Assembly: GCF_008042125.1 (NCBI RefSeq)
Contig: NZ_RDBI01000035.1
Location: forward strand, 111,343-170,938
Source: Streptomyces sp. MS191
Lineage (GTDB): Bacteria > Actinomycetota > Actinomycetes > Streptomycetales > Streptomycetaceae
DNA length: 59,596 nt
Direction: 5' to 3'
The position numbers and the translations under genes were made by a program. The notes below the pieces were generated by a model. The model saw only the letters and a list, made by a program, of their open reading frames with translations, made no database searches and was not told where the DNA came from. Numbering within the stretch: position 1 is the stretch's first letter; each line of letters opens with the position of its first letter. This document shows positions 24,863 through 33,764 of this stretch, piece after piece.

Positions 24863-26077
24863 GTGTCAGCAGCTCGTCATGGCTCGGACACGCACAGACC
24901 GGGCGATCCCGCCAACACACCTGACAGTTCACGCATGCGGGCGCTCGCCGAGGCCGATCAGCCGCTGCACGCCCTGGTGACCCGCCTGCTCGGCCTCGCC
25001 GAGGCGGGCCTGCCGGCGATGCTGCTGCCGACCGGCGACGGCTTCGTCTTCACCAGGGTGGGCACGGCCGCGGAGGACGGCTCCTGGACGCTGGAGCAAC
25101 GGGGAACCAGCCTCCGGTACGCGGCCATCACCGCACTGGGGGTCCGCCTCCTCCCCCTCGACCGGCAGCGCGCCGTCCTCGGCGGGCACACCGCCGAGGA
25201 GTTCACCGGGCTGCTCGTCCAGCAACTGCCGTCGGTGGTCAACCTCGGCGACGCGGCGCTCGTCGCCTGGGCCGCCGCCGAGACCGGCCACCCCAAGCTG
25301 GCGGACGCCCTGGACCGGGTCGCCGCCCTGGACGGGAGCGGGCGCCCGCAGTACACGGTCGAGGCGGCCTGGGTGCTGTCGGCGCTGGCCGCCGCCCGCT
25401 CCACGGTCGACGTCGAGGACCGCCTCGCCGCGGCCCGTGACCGGCTGTTGGGCGCCCGGATCGACGGCAGCCCGCTCTTCCCGCACGCCACGGGACCCGG
25501 CCTGAACCCCTGGTACCGCTCGCACGTCGGCTGCTTCGCCGACCAGACCTACCCGCTGCAGGCACTGGCCCGGGCGCACGCGAGCGGCGACGACCCGGAG
25601 GCGCTGGCCGCCGCGGACGCCTGCGCGGCACGCATCTGCGCGCTCCAGGGCGAGGGCGGCCAGTGGTGGTGGCACTACGACGCGCCCCGCGGCGAGGTCG
25701 TGGAGGGCTATCCGGTGTACAGCGTGCACCAGCACGCGATGGCCCCGACGGCGCTCCTCGACCTGGCGGACGCGGGCGGCACCGACTTCGGCGCGGCGAT
25801 CCGCCTCGGCCTCCGCTGGATGACGGACGTGCCGGAACTCGGCCCCGACGGCGAGCCGCTGATCCTCGACGAGCTCGGCGTCACCTGGCGCAAGGTCTAC
25901 CGCGGCGACCCGAAGAAGGCGGTGCGGGCCGCCCGCGGCCTGACCACCCGGGTGGCCCCCGGGCTCAAGCTCCGGCCGCTGGACCGGGTGTTCCGCCCGG
26001 CGTCGGTGGACCGCGAGTGCCGGCCGTACGAGTTCGGCTGGATGCTGTACGCCTGGCTCGGAGGTCTCCGGGGATGA
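24863..26077 (+). CDS. Predicted alpha/alpha-barrel protein of the glycopolymer locus
   Basis: This roughly 404-residue soluble protein opens the glycopolymer gene row. It is rich in paired helices and carries motifs seen in (alpha/alpha)6-barrel glycan-active or prenyltransferase-like proteins: YTVEAAWVLSALAAA, FADQTYPLQALARA, QGEGGQWWWHYD and YPVYSVHQHAMAPTALLDL. I cannot name an enzyme class; a glycosidase/epimerase-like or glycan-binding role fits the fold and place. The GTG at 24863 is used (another at 24857) with the G-rich AGGGGGG just upstream. The stop overlaps the next start in ATGA (26074-26077), so it is coupled to the GT26 gene and likely works in the same pathway. Confidence 0.6.
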   Translation: MSAARHGSDTHRPGDPANTPDSSRMRALAEADQPLHALVTRLLGLAEAGLPAMLLPTGDGFVFTRVGTAAEDGSWTLEQRGTSLRYAAITALGVRLLPLDRQRAVLGGHTAEEFTGLLVQQLPSVVNLGDAALVAWAAAETGHPKLADALDRVAALDGSGRPQYTVEAAWVLSALAAARSTVDVEDRLAAARDRLLGARIDGSPLFPHATGPGLNPWYRSHVGCFADQTYPLQALARAHASGDDPEALAAADACAARICALQGEGGQWWWHYDAPRGEVVEGYPVYSVHQHAMAPTALLDLADAGGTDFGAAIRLGLRWMTDVPELGPDGEPLILDELGVTWRKVYRGDPKKAVRAARGLTTRVAPGLKLRPLDRVFRPASVDRECRPYEFGWMLYAWLGGLRG

Positions 26078-26847
26078 CGACGAAGCGCCAGACCCTGTTC
26101 GGCGTCCGGCTGGACGCCCTGACCATGGACGAGACCCTGGGCCGCTGCCTCACCGCGGTCCGCGAGGGCGAACGGCTCGAGATCGGCGTGGTCAACGCGG
26201 CGAAGCTGGTGAACATGCGGCGGGACCCCGCGCTCGCGCGGGCCGTCTCGGGCTGCGACCTCGTCCTCGCCGACGGCCAGGCGGTGGTGTGGGCCGGCCG
26301 GCTGCTGCGCCGTCCGCTGCCCGAACGCGTGGCGGGGATCGACCTGTTCATGCGGCTGCTCGCCGAGGCGGAGACCGCCGGCATGTCCGTGTACTTCCTC
26401 GGCGCCCGCGAGGAGGTGCTGGAACGGATGCTGCGGGAGGTGGCCGCGCGCTTCCCCGCGCTGCGGGTCGCCGGCAGCCGGAACGGCTACTTCGACGACA
26501 GCGAGCAGCCGGCGATCGCCGACGCCGTCAAGGAGAGCGGCGCCCAGCTGCTCTTCCTCGGCATGACCTCGCCGAAGAAGGAGATCTTCGTCGCGGGTTA
26601 CGGCGAGCGCAGCGGCGTGAACCTCGTCCACGGCGTGGGCGGCTCCTTCGACATCCTGGCCGGGGTCACCCGCCGGGCTCCCGAAGGCTGGCAGCGGCTG
26701 GGCCTCGAATGGCTCTACCGCGCGGCCCAGGAGCCGCGCCGGCTGGGCCGGCGCTACCTGACCACCAACGTCGCCTTCGTCCTCATGACGGCACGGGAGC
26801 TGCTGCGCCCCACCCCGTCGATCCGTACCGCCAGCAGGGAGTCGTGA
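26074..26847 (+). CDS. WecG/TagA/CpsF-family glycosyltransferase (GT26)
   Basis: This 257-residue GT26 enzyme resembles TagA/WecG, which transfer an N-acetylmannosamine-type sugar from UDP to an undecaprenyl-linked GlcNAc primer at the inner face of the membrane. The family signatures are visible: GVVNAAKLVNMRRDP, CDLVLADGQAVVWAGRLL, VYFLGAREEVLERM, LLFLGMTSPKKEIF and HGVGGSFDILAGVTRRAP followed by the basic LEWLYRAAQEPRRLGRRY tail that contacts the membrane. It sits directly before genes for making UDP-ManNAc-type uronic acids, so its donor is probably one of those. Overlaps on both sides (ATGA at 26074; TGATG at 26845-26849) show tight coupling. Confidence 0.9.
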   Translation: MTTKRQTLFGVRLDALTMDETLGRCLTAVREGERLEIGVVNAAKLVNMRRDPALARAVSGCDLVLADGQAVVWAGRLLRRPLPERVAGIDLFMRLLAEAETAGMSVYFLGAREEVLERMLREVAARFPALRVAGSRNGYFDDSEQPAIADAVKESGAQLLFLGMTSPKKEIFVAGYGERSGVNLVHGVGGSFDILAGVTRRAPEGWQRLGLEWLYRAAQEPRRLGRRYLTTNVAFVLMTARELLRPTPSIRTASRES

Positions 26848-28103
26848 TGCGCGTCGTCGTGGTTGGACAGGGATACGTCGGACTGCCGCTGGCCATCCGT
26901 GCCGCCGAGGTCGGTCACCAGGTGATCGGGTACGACGTGGACGCGGAGCGGGTGAAGAGCCTGGCCGCGGGCGAGTCGTACGTCGAGGACGTGTCCTCGG
27001 AGCGGATCCGGGCGGCGATGGAGGCCGGCACCTACCGGGCCAGCGACTCCGCGCGGGACTGCGGCGGTTTCGACGTCGCCGTGGTGACGGTGCCGACGCC
27101 GCTGCACGAGGGGACGCCGGACCTCCGCTACATCGAGGAGTCCGCCCGTACGCTCGCGCGCTACCTGCGGCCCGGGGCCACCGTGGTGCTGGAGTCGACC
27201 ACGTATCCGGGCACCACCCAGGAGCTGTTCGCCCCGCTCCTCGAAGAGGGCTCGGGGCTGGTCGCGGGCGCCGACTTCCATCTCGGCTACAGCCCGGAGC
27301 GCATCGACCCGGGCAATCCCGTCTGGGGTTTCGAGGAGACCCCGAAGGTGGTCTCCGGTGTCGACGAGGCCTCGCTGAAGGCCGTCCGGGACTTCTACGA
27401 CGAGCTCGTGGAGACCACGGTGCCGGTGGGCTCGCCGAAGGAGGCCGAGCTGGCCAAGCTCCTGGAGAACACGTTCCGGCACGTGAACATCGCGCTGGTC
27501 AACGAGATAGCGATGTTCGCCCGTCATCTCGACATCGACGTGTGGCAGGCGATCGACGCCGCGTCCAGCAAGCCCTTCGGCTTCATGCGCTTCACCCCGG
27601 GCCCCGGCGTCGGCGGCCACTGCCTGCCGATCGACCCGTCGTACCTGTCCTGGCGGGTGCAGCGGGAACTCGGGCAGAGCTTCCGCTTCGTGGAGCTGGC
27701 CAACGACATCAACAACCACATGCCCGAGTACGTCACCCGGCGGCTGATCAACGCGTTCAACACCCGCCGCCGCGCGGTGAACGGATCGCGCGTCCTGCTG
27801 CTCGGACTGGCCTACAAGAAGAACACCGGCGACGCGCGCGAGTCGCCCGCGCTGCGCATCTCGCAGCTGCTGCTCGACATGGGCGCCGAGCTCAGGGCGG
27901 CGGATCCGCACGTCGTGGAGGGCCACCGGGTGGACCCGCGGCTCGTCCGGGTCGAACTGACCAAGGAGGAGCTGGAGGCGGCGGACGCGGTCGTGCTCCT
28001 GACCGACCACGACGCCTTCGACTACGCGCTCGTCGAACAGCACGCCGCCTTCGTACTCGACTGCCGCCGGCGGCTGAGCGGACCCAGGATCGAGGTGCTC
28101 TGA
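26847..28103 (+). CDS. UDP-N-acetylglucosamine 6-dehydrogenase, WbpA-type
   Basis: This 418-residue nucleotide-sugar dehydrogenase oxidises the C6 hydroxyl of a UDP-HexNAc to a carboxylate with two NAD+. The N-terminal Rossmann loop is VVVGQGYVGLPLA, the linker region LLENTFRHVNIALVNE carries catalytic Lys/Asn residues, and the catalytic cysteine is in GPGVGGHCLPIDPSYLSW (around residue 258). The C-terminal domain has GLAYKKNTGDARESPAL. HCLPIDPSYL and FVELANDINNHMPEYV look like WbpA (UDP-GlcNAc dehydrogenase) rather than WecC, which has HCIAVDPWF. Start ATG 26847 overlaps the previous stop. The next gene is a 2-epimerase. Confidence 0.88.
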   Translation: MRVVVVGQGYVGLPLAIRAAEVGHQVIGYDVDAERVKSLAAGESYVEDVSSERIRAAMEAGTYRASDSARDCGGFDVAVVTVPTPLHEGTPDLRYIEESARTLARYLRPGATVVLESTTYPGTTQELFAPLLEEGSGLVAGADFHLGYSPERIDPGNPVWGFEETPKVVSGVDEASLKAVRDFYDELVETTVPVGSPKEAELAKLLENTFRHVNIALVNEIAMFARHLDIDVWQAIDAASSKPFGFMRFTPGPGVGGHCLPIDPSYLSWRVQRELGQSFRFVELANDINNHMPEYVTRRLINAFNTRRRAVNGSRVLLLGLAYKKNTGDARESPALRISQLLLDMGAELRAADPHVVEGHRVDPRLVRVELTKEELEAADAVVLLTDHDAFDYALVEQHAAFVLDCRRRLSGPRIEVL

Positions 28104-28106
28104 ACC

Positions 28107-29210
28107 ATGCGGATCATCTGTGTCGCGGGGGCCCGCCCCAACTACATGAAGATCAAACCGGTGATGGACGCCCTGGAGCGGCGCGGCGCCGAGGTGATCC
28201 TCGTCCACACCGGGCAGCACTACGACCCGGCCATGAACGACGTCTTCTTCGAGGACCTCGGCATCCGTCCGCCCGACCACTTCCTGGGAGTCGGCTCCGG
28301 CAGCCACGCCACCCAGACCGGGCGGGTGATGGAGTCCTTCGAGCCGCTGCTCGCGGAGCTCTCCCCCGATCTGGTCGTCGTGGTCGGCGACGTCAACTCC
28401 ACGCTGGCCTGCGCCCTGGTCACGGCGAAGGGCGGTCCGCTGCTCGCCCACGTGGAGGCGGGACTCCGCAGCCGCGACTGGTCGATGCCGGAGGAGGTCA
28501 ACCGGGTCGCCACGGACCGGCTGAGCGACTACCTGCTGGCCCCCTCGCCCGACGCGGTGGAGAACCTGCGCGCCGAGGGCTACCGGGAGGACCAGATCCA
28601 CCTCGTCGGCAACGTCATGATCGACACGCTGCTGGCGAACCGGGAGCGCGCCGCGGCCTCGGACGTCCTGGCCCGGCACGGACTCACCCCCGGCGGATAC
28701 GGCCTGGTCACCCTGCACCGGCCGGCCAACGTCGACGATCCCGAGGTGCTGGCCGGGCTGCTGAAGGCGCTCGGCGAGGTCGCCGGCCACTGTCCGCTCG
28801 TCCTGCCCGTGCACCCACGGGCGGCGGACCGGCTGAACGAACTCGGCGTTCCCGGCGGGATCCTGCTGGTCCCGCCCGCCGGATACCTGGACTTCATCGC
28901 CCTGCAGGCGTCCGCCCGGATCGTGCTCACCGACTCGGGCGGGGTGCAGGAGGAGACCACCGCCCTGGGTGTGCCGTGCGTGACGCTCCGGGAGAACACG
29001 GAGCGTCCCATCACGGTCGAGGAGGGCACCAACGTGCTCGCCGGCCGCGATCCGGAACGCATCGTGTCCACGGCGGTCCGCCTCCTGGAGGACCCGCCCG
29101 CGCCGCGCCGCCCCGCACTCTGGGACGGCCGGGCGGGCGACCGCATCGCCTCGGTCCTCCTGGACGGAGGACCGGCGCAGGGCCGTCCGCGGCCCACCGA
29201 CCACGGGTGA
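28107..29210 (+). CDS. UDP-sugar 2-epimerase, WbpI/WecB family
   Basis: This 367-residue GT-B-fold enzyme inverts C2 of a UDP-HexNAc or UDP-HexNAcA, giving the manno form. Visible features are GARPNYMKIKP, LVHTGQHYDPAMNDVFFEDL, HVEAGLRSRDWSMPEEVNRV, LVTLHRPANVDD and the C-terminal LTDSGGVQEETTALGVPCV. The HTGQHYDPAMNDVFF and MPEEVNR...SDYLLAPS patterns recall WbpI, which acts on UDP-GlcNAc3NAcA, more than plain WecB. It lies three bases after the dehydrogenase stop. With that dehydrogenase, and the WbpB-, WbpE- and WbpD-like proteins encoded further right, it could complete the UDP-ManNAc3NAcA route. Confidence 0.88.
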   Translation: MRIICVAGARPNYMKIKPVMDALERRGAEVILVHTGQHYDPAMNDVFFEDLGIRPPDHFLGVGSGSHATQTGRVMESFEPLLAELSPDLVVVVGDVNSTLACALVTAKGGPLLAHVEAGLRSRDWSMPEEVNRVATDRLSDYLLAPSPDAVENLRAEGYREDQIHLVGNVMIDTLLANRERAAASDVLARHGLTPGGYGLVTLHRPANVDDPEVLAGLLKALGEVAGHCPLVLPVHPRAADRLNELGVPGGILLVPPAGYLDFIALQASARIVLTDSGGVQEETTALGVPCVTLRENTERPITVEEGTNVLAGRDPERIVSTAVRLLEDPPAPRRPALWDGRAGDRIASVLLDGGPAQGRPRPTDHG

Positions 29211-29361
29211 TCGACGTACTGTTGATCCAGAACTGTTCTCTTACGGTCCTGATCCCACCTATCCTCGTGTCCGGTACGGCTGTTGCCGTCCGGGGGCGAG
29301 TCGCGACAGCCGCCGACGCCCGGGGCGCGACAGTCACAGAAAGGGCGCAAGGGGGAACGCC

Positions 29362-30228
29362 ATGGACCTCGCAGAGATCTTTCGGGTCATCTGCCGACGC
29401 TGGTACGTCCTGGTGCCCGGACTGCTGCTGACGGCCGCCGTCACCGCCGGTGCCGGCCTGATGGTGCCGACGCAGTACGAGTCGCAGAGCACGGTGGCGC
29501 TGCTGAACTCCAAGAGGGGTACGGCGGCCGACGGCAATCCCTACCTCGTGATGGTCCCCGCGCTGACCGGCATGGCCGACAGCCTGGCGCGCAACCTCAA
29601 CTCCGACGCCTCGGTGGCGGAGTTGAGGGAGCGCGGCGTCACCGCCAAGTACGAGGCGAAGATCGCGGACAACGCCCAGGGGCCGCTGCTGTGGCTCACC
29701 GTGACCGGCGAGGACCAGGACGGGGTGCTGGCGGCGAACCACACGCTGATGAAGTACTCCGCCGAGAAGCTGGAGGAGTTGCAGGCCACGCAGTCGGTGC
29801 CGGCGGACTCGATGATAAGGATGACGACCATCGTCCCGCCGCAGAAGCCGCAGGCCCAGCTGAAGTCCAAGATCCAGTACCTGGTGATGGCGGGCGCTGC
29901 GGGTCTGGTCCTCAGTCTGGTCGCGTCCTTCTTCGTCGAGGCGCGGCGTCGGCGCGAGGCGCTCCCGAAGCACCGCCAGAACCGCTCCCGGGACACGGAC
30001 GAGGCTCCCGGGGAGGAGACCGCGGCCACTCCGGCCGAGGCCGGCGACGACCGGGCCGGCACGCGCCGTTCCCGGGCCGAACGGCCCGGCGCCGGGGAGT
30101 CCGGCGGCGAACCCGCCGCGGCCGGTCCGGAAGGCGGCCGGCAGCTCGACCAGCCGACCGTCCAGCTGCCCCTGCTGCCGTCGTCCGAGCGCGCCGGGAA
30201 GAAGCGGCCGCCGTCCTGGGTGAAGTGA
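29362..30228 (+). CDS. Wzz-type chain-length determinant protein (PCP)
   Basis: This 288-residue membrane protein has the polysaccharide co-polymerase layout. A short cytosolic start (MDLAEIFRVICRRWYVLVP) leads to a first helix (about 17-37), then a periplasmic-side domain with YESQSTVALLNS and a coiled middle, a proline-rich VPPQKPQAQLKSK motif, and a second helix (about 175-195). A 90-residue charged, Pro/Ala-rich cytosolic tail follows. No Walker motifs or tyrosine-kinase domain are present. It is paralogous to the N-terminus of the Wzz-Wzy fusion at 35506-37557. AAGGGGG precedes ATG 29362. It probably sets polymer length together with the Wzx flippase gene that follows. Confidence 0.85.
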   Translation: MDLAEIFRVICRRWYVLVPGLLLTAAVTAGAGLMVPTQYESQSTVALLNSKRGTAADGNPYLVMVPALTGMADSLARNLNSDASVAELRERGVTAKYEAKIADNAQGPLLWLTVTGEDQDGVLAANHTLMKYSAEKLEELQATQSVPADSMIRMTTIVPPQKPQAQLKSKIQYLVMAGAAGLVLSLVASFFVEARRRREALPKHRQNRSRDTDEAPGEETAATPAEAGDDRAGTRRSRAERPGAGESGGEPAAAGPEGGRQLDQPTVQLPLLPSSERAGKKRPPSWVK

Positions 30229-30267
30229 CCCCACCACCGCACAACCCGTTCGACGAGGAGTCCTCCC

Positions 30268-31830
30268 ATGGACACGGCGCCGACCACCGGGACCGAGGCC
30301 ACCGCGGCCTCGCTGGGCACGAAGGTGCGCTCGGCCGCCCGGTGGAGCCTGATCAACACCATGGTCATGCGCCTGGGCAACTTCGCCACGGGCATCATCC
30401 TGGCCCGGTTCGTCCTGGACCCCGCGGCCTGGGGCGTGTACGGGGTCGCCCAGACCGTGCTGATGGTGCTGCTCGCCGCGAACGAGCTCGGCGTGACCCT
30501 GGCCGTGGTGCGCTGGGAGGGCGACGTCCGTTCCTTCGCCCCGACCGTGCTGACCCTGAGCACGATCTCCAGCAGCCTGCTCTACCTGGGGATCTTCGCG
30601 GCCGCGCCGGGCGTGGCGGGTCTGCTCGGTTCGCCCGAGGCGTCGAGCGTACTGCGGGTGATGTGCGTCTGCCTGGTGCTCGACGGCCTGTCGCAGGTGC
30701 CGGCGGGCGTCCTCACCCGTGAGTTCGCCCAGGGCCGGCGGATGGTCATCGACGCGCTCAACTTCGCGTTGAGCACGTCGGTCACCCTCGTCCTCGCCCT
30801 CCAGGGCTGGGGCGCGATGAGCTTCGCGTGCGGGGCCGTGGCGGGCAACCTGGTCGCCCTGGCGGGCTGCGCGCTGGCCGCCCCCGGCTATCTGCGCTTC
30901 GGCTGGAACCCGGAGCAGGCCCGCGCGCTGCTCCGCTTCGGGCTGCCGCTGGCCGGGGCCAGCATGCTGTCCCTGGCCGTCGTCAACGCGGACGCCATGG
31001 TGGTCGGCGCCGTACTGGGCAACGTGTCCCTGGGCTTCTACATGCTCGCCTTCAACATGGCCGGCTGGCCCGTCCGCGTCATCTCGGAGGCCGCGCGCCG
31101 CGTCTCGTTCGCCGGCTTCTCTCGCCTGGCGGACTCGCCCAAGGCGCTGTCCGACGGCTTCGGCCGGGCCCTCGCGATGCTGGTCACGTGCACCGTGCCG
31201 GCCTGCGTGCTGCTCGGCGCGCTGGCCCGCCCGGCCGTGGAGCTGCTGTACGGCTCCAAGTGGTCCCCGGCCGCCGCCGCGTTGCCCTGCCTGATGGCGC
31301 TCGGGCTGGCCCGGATCGCGGCGGAGCTCACGTACGACTGCCTGGTCGCGATCGGCCGCCGCCGTTCGCTCGTACTGATCCAGGCGCTGTGGCTGGTGGC
31401 CCTGGTCCCCACCCTGATCGTGGCGGCGCGCACCGGGGGCATCGCCTCCGTCGCCGCCGGACACGTCCTGGTGGCCGGGCTCGTGGTGCTGCCCGCCTTC
31501 GTTCTGGCCCTGCGCCGCGGCGGGATCGCGACCCGCTCGCTCGCCCGGGCCTGTGCCTGGCCCCTGCTCGGCGGGATCGTGATGACCGTGGTCGTCACCC
31601 TGCTGCGGCAGCGTCTCGGCGAGGGGGTGCTCGCCCTGTGCGCCACCAGTGTCATCGGGCTCGTGTGCTACGCGCTGTGCGTGCTGCCCAGCCGCAGACT
31701 GATCCGGGGTTCGCTTCCCCGGCACAGCCGGAGCCGGGGGGAGGACGGGGGCGTCGTCGCCACCGCTCCCACCGTCCCCGTGCTCCCGGCTCAGCAGAAT
31801 CAGCCGGCCGCGCCGGCTCACGAACGATGA
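30268..31830 (+). CDS. Wzx-type oligosaccharide flippase
   Basis: This 520-residue polytopic protein of the MOP (Wzx/MurJ-like) superfamily moves undecaprenyl-linked repeat units across the membrane. It begins with the usual amphipathic VRSAARWSLINTMVMRLGNF and shows about 12-14 hydrophobic helices, including FVLDPAAWGVYGVAQTVLMV, the AGASMLSLAVVNADAMVVG half-repeat and FYMLAFNMAGWPVRV. The last 60 residues are a basic, proline-rich cytosolic tail. ATG 30268 is preceded by GAGGAG. The gene sits between a Wzz protein and a secreted beta-helix protein, consistent with a Wzx/Wzy-dependent export system. Confidence 0.9.
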   Translation: MDTAPTTGTEATAASLGTKVRSAARWSLINTMVMRLGNFATGIILARFVLDPAAWGVYGVAQTVLMVLLAANELGVTLAVVRWEGDVRSFAPTVLTLSTISSSLLYLGIFAAAPGVAGLLGSPEASSVLRVMCVCLVLDGLSQVPAGVLTREFAQGRRMVIDALNFALSTSVTLVLALQGWGAMSFACGAVAGNLVALAGCALAAPGYLRFGWNPEQARALLRFGLPLAGASMLSLAVVNADAMVVGAVLGNVSLGFYMLAFNMAGWPVRVISEAARRVSFAGFSRLADSPKALSDGFGRALAMLVTCTVPACVLLGALARPAVELLYGSKWSPAAAALPCLMALGLARIAAELTYDCLVAIGRRRSLVLIQALWLVALVPTLIVAARTGGIASVAAGHVLVAGLVVLPAFVLALRRGGIATRSLARACAWPLLGGIVMTVVVTLLRQRLGEGVLALCATSVIGLVCYALCVLPSRRLIRGSLPRHSRSRGEDGGVVATAPTVPVLPAQQNQPAAPAHER

Positions 31831-31831
31831 G

Positions 31832-32953
31832 GTGAGTTCCCTGGCCCGAACCGGCCGCCGCAGGCTCCTCGGAGGCCTGCTGCTGACCGCCGTGCTGCTC
31901 TTCGCCCTGGTGACCTGCGCCGGCGTGGGCGGCAAGGCGATCTGTCTCGGGGGTGCCGCGCTGTGCGACTCCCGCGCGATCACCTCCCCCGGCGCCACCG
32001 GCTCCCCGGCCACGCCGCGGACCACCGCGCCGGGCTCCCCGGGCACCCCGTCGGGCACACCGGCCACCCCGGCCAAGCCCTCCTCGACGGCGTCCGGGCC
32101 GCCGGCCCGCTCGGACAAGCCACCGGCGCCGAAGGGCTGCGCGAGCCCGCGCGCCTGCGGCTACCCCGACGCCTCGACCACCGGACCCCGGATCCCCCTG
32201 ACCCCGCAGAGCACCGGCAACGCGGCGATCCGCACCGACGGCACGGTCATCAAGGGCTGGGACATCACCGGCTCGCTCGACATCTACGCGAACAACGTGA
32301 CCGTGATCGACAGCCGGATCACCTCGACCAACTGGTGGGGCGTCAACCTCCGGCCGGGCTACTCGGGGCTGCGGATCCTGCACACCGAGATCCGGGCCGT
32401 GCCGGGCAAGGGCCCGAACAACGGCGGCTCGGACTACGCGGTGTCGAACATGGGGACCAGTTCGGTCGAGGTCGGCTGGTGCGACGTCTCGGTGTTCGGC
32501 GACGCCCTGTCCATGGGCCAGGGCAACCTGCACGACAACTACGTGCACGACATCAGGCCCTTCAAGAACCTCGACGGCGAGTGGCAGCACACCAACGCTG
32601 TGATCAGCAACGGCGGCGGCAAGGGCAAGCTGATCATCCGCCACAACACGCTGATCAACGCCACTCCCGTGGACCGGGGCGCCTCGGCGAGCATCGGCCT
32701 CTTCGCGGACACCGCCCCGGTCACCCACACCGTGGTCGACGACAACTGGCTGGCGGGCGGGGCGTACACGCTCTACGCGGGCGGCAAGGACTCGGCCGGG
32801 ATCGAGGTCACCGACAATGTGTTCTCGCCCGAGTTGCACCCCAAGGGCGGGCTCTACGGCCCCGTCGCCTACTGGAACGCCGCCGGCGCGGGGAACGTGT
32901 GGCGCGGCAACCGGATGGCCGACGGGACCCCGATCGTCCCCGAACCCCTCTGA
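31832..32953 (+). CDS. Secreted right-handed beta-helix protein
   Basis: This 373-residue protein has an N-terminal export signal or anchor (LLGGLLLTAVLLFALVTCAG, about 12-31). The cysteine here is not in a perfect lipobox. A 75-residue Pro/Ser/Thr/Gly-rich linker follows, then a parallel beta-helix domain (about 110-373) with repeated short strands and Asn turns: IKGWDITGSLDIYANNVTVI, LRILHTEIRAV, LIIRHNTLINAT, IEVTDNVFSP. Such folds bind or cleave polysaccharides, so a lyase, epimerase or surface-binding role for the locus polymer is likely. No catalytic site can be named. GTG 31832 starts one base after the flippase stop, indicating co-translation. Confidence 0.75.
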   Translation: MSSLARTGRRRLLGGLLLTAVLLFALVTCAGVGGKAICLGGAALCDSRAITSPGATGSPATPRTTAPGSPGTPSGTPATPAKPSSTASGPPARSDKPPAPKGCASPRACGYPDASTTGPRIPLTPQSTGNAAIRTDGTVIKGWDITGSLDIYANNVTVIDSRITSTNWWGVNLRPGYSGLRILHTEIRAVPGKGPNNGGSDYAVSNMGTSSVEVGWCDVSVFGDALSMGQGNLHDNYVHDIRPFKNLDGEWQHTNAVISNGGGKGKLIIRHNTLINATPVDRGASASIGLFADTAPVTHTVVDDNWLAGGAYTLYAGGKDSAGIEVTDNVFSPELHPKGGLYGPVAYWNAAGAGNVWRGNRMADGTPIVPEPL

Positions 32954-33052
32954 CCCTTCTTCAGAACATCCGATCGCCTGATAAATCCCCTCTTCCCGAC
33001 TACCGTTGATCGCGACATCCTCGTAGGCTCAAAACCCCAGGTGGTTGATGCG

Positions 33053-33730
33053 ATGCCGCTCACCCGTGCTCTCCGCAACCGATTCGTCGACGCGCCCGAC
33101 TCACTCGGCGAACGGTTCCGCGCGGCCCGCTGGGAGCGTTTCCGGTCCTGCTTCCCCCGCATCACGGAGATGAGCGTGGTGGACCTGGGCGGCACGGCGG
33201 ACAACTGGCTGCGGTCGCCGCTCCGCCCCAAGCACGTGCACCTCGTGAACCTGGCGGAGCACCCCGCCGAGCTGCCCGACTGGATCAGCGCGGAGACGGC
33301 CGACGTCACCGACCCGTCGATCCCGTCCGCCCTGGGCGAGTTCGACCTGGTGGTGTCCAACTCCACGATCGAGCACGTGGGCGGGCACGCCCAGCGCCGG
33401 CGCTTCGTCTCCGCGATCGAGGCGCTGGCACCGCTGCACTGGGTGCAGACCCCCTACCGCTACTTCCCCGTGGAGCCGCACTTCCTGGCGCCCGGCTTCC
33501 AGTTCCTCCCGCTGGCCGCGCAGGCCAAGCTCGTACGGCACTGGCCGCTCACCCACAGCCGGCCGGGCAGCCCGGAGGAGGGCATGGACGCGGTGATCAA
33601 CATCGAGCTGCTGACCCGGGCCGAGATGCGCTACCTGTTCCCCCGCTCCGTGATCCTCAGCGAGCGGGTGGCCGGACTCACCAAGTCCCTCACGGCCGTC
33701 CGCACGGAGGCGTCCCTCCAGCGCCTCTGA
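33053..33730 (+). CDS. Class I methyltransferase of the glycopolymer locus
   Basis: This 225-residue protein has a SAM-binding fold with motif I VVDLGGTADNWL, a motif II-like ADVTDPSIP, and LVVSNSTIEHVGG (the SNS-hEH pattern of sugar/lipid methyltransferases). The PYRYFPVEPHF segment recurs in putative methyltransferases inside polysaccharide clusters. It may methylate a glycan or a precursor. ATG 33053 is preferred because AGGTGG lies eight bases before it; GTG 33041 is an alternative without a ribosome site. A 100-bp gap separates it from the beta-helix gene, so it may have its own promoter. Confidence 0.78.
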   Translation: MPLTRALRNRFVDAPDSLGERFRAARWERFRSCFPRITEMSVVDLGGTADNWLRSPLRPKHVHLVNLAEHPAELPDWISAETADVTDPSIPSALGEFDLVVSNSTIEHVGGHAQRRRFVSAIEALAPLHWVQTPYRYFPVEPHFLAPGFQFLPLAAQAKLVRHWPLTHSRPGSPEEGMDAVINIELLTRAEMRYLFPRSVILSERVAGLTKSLTAVRTEASLQRL

Positions 33731-33764
33731 ACGCGGACGGGACTCGGGAGAGGACACCGACACC

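Noticed and set aside
29211..29361. Riboswitch or attenuator before the first Wzz gene
   Set aside because: The 151-bp gap is somewhat AT-richer, but no conserved aptamer core or paired terminator/antiterminator could be drawn by eye; a plain promoter is more likely.
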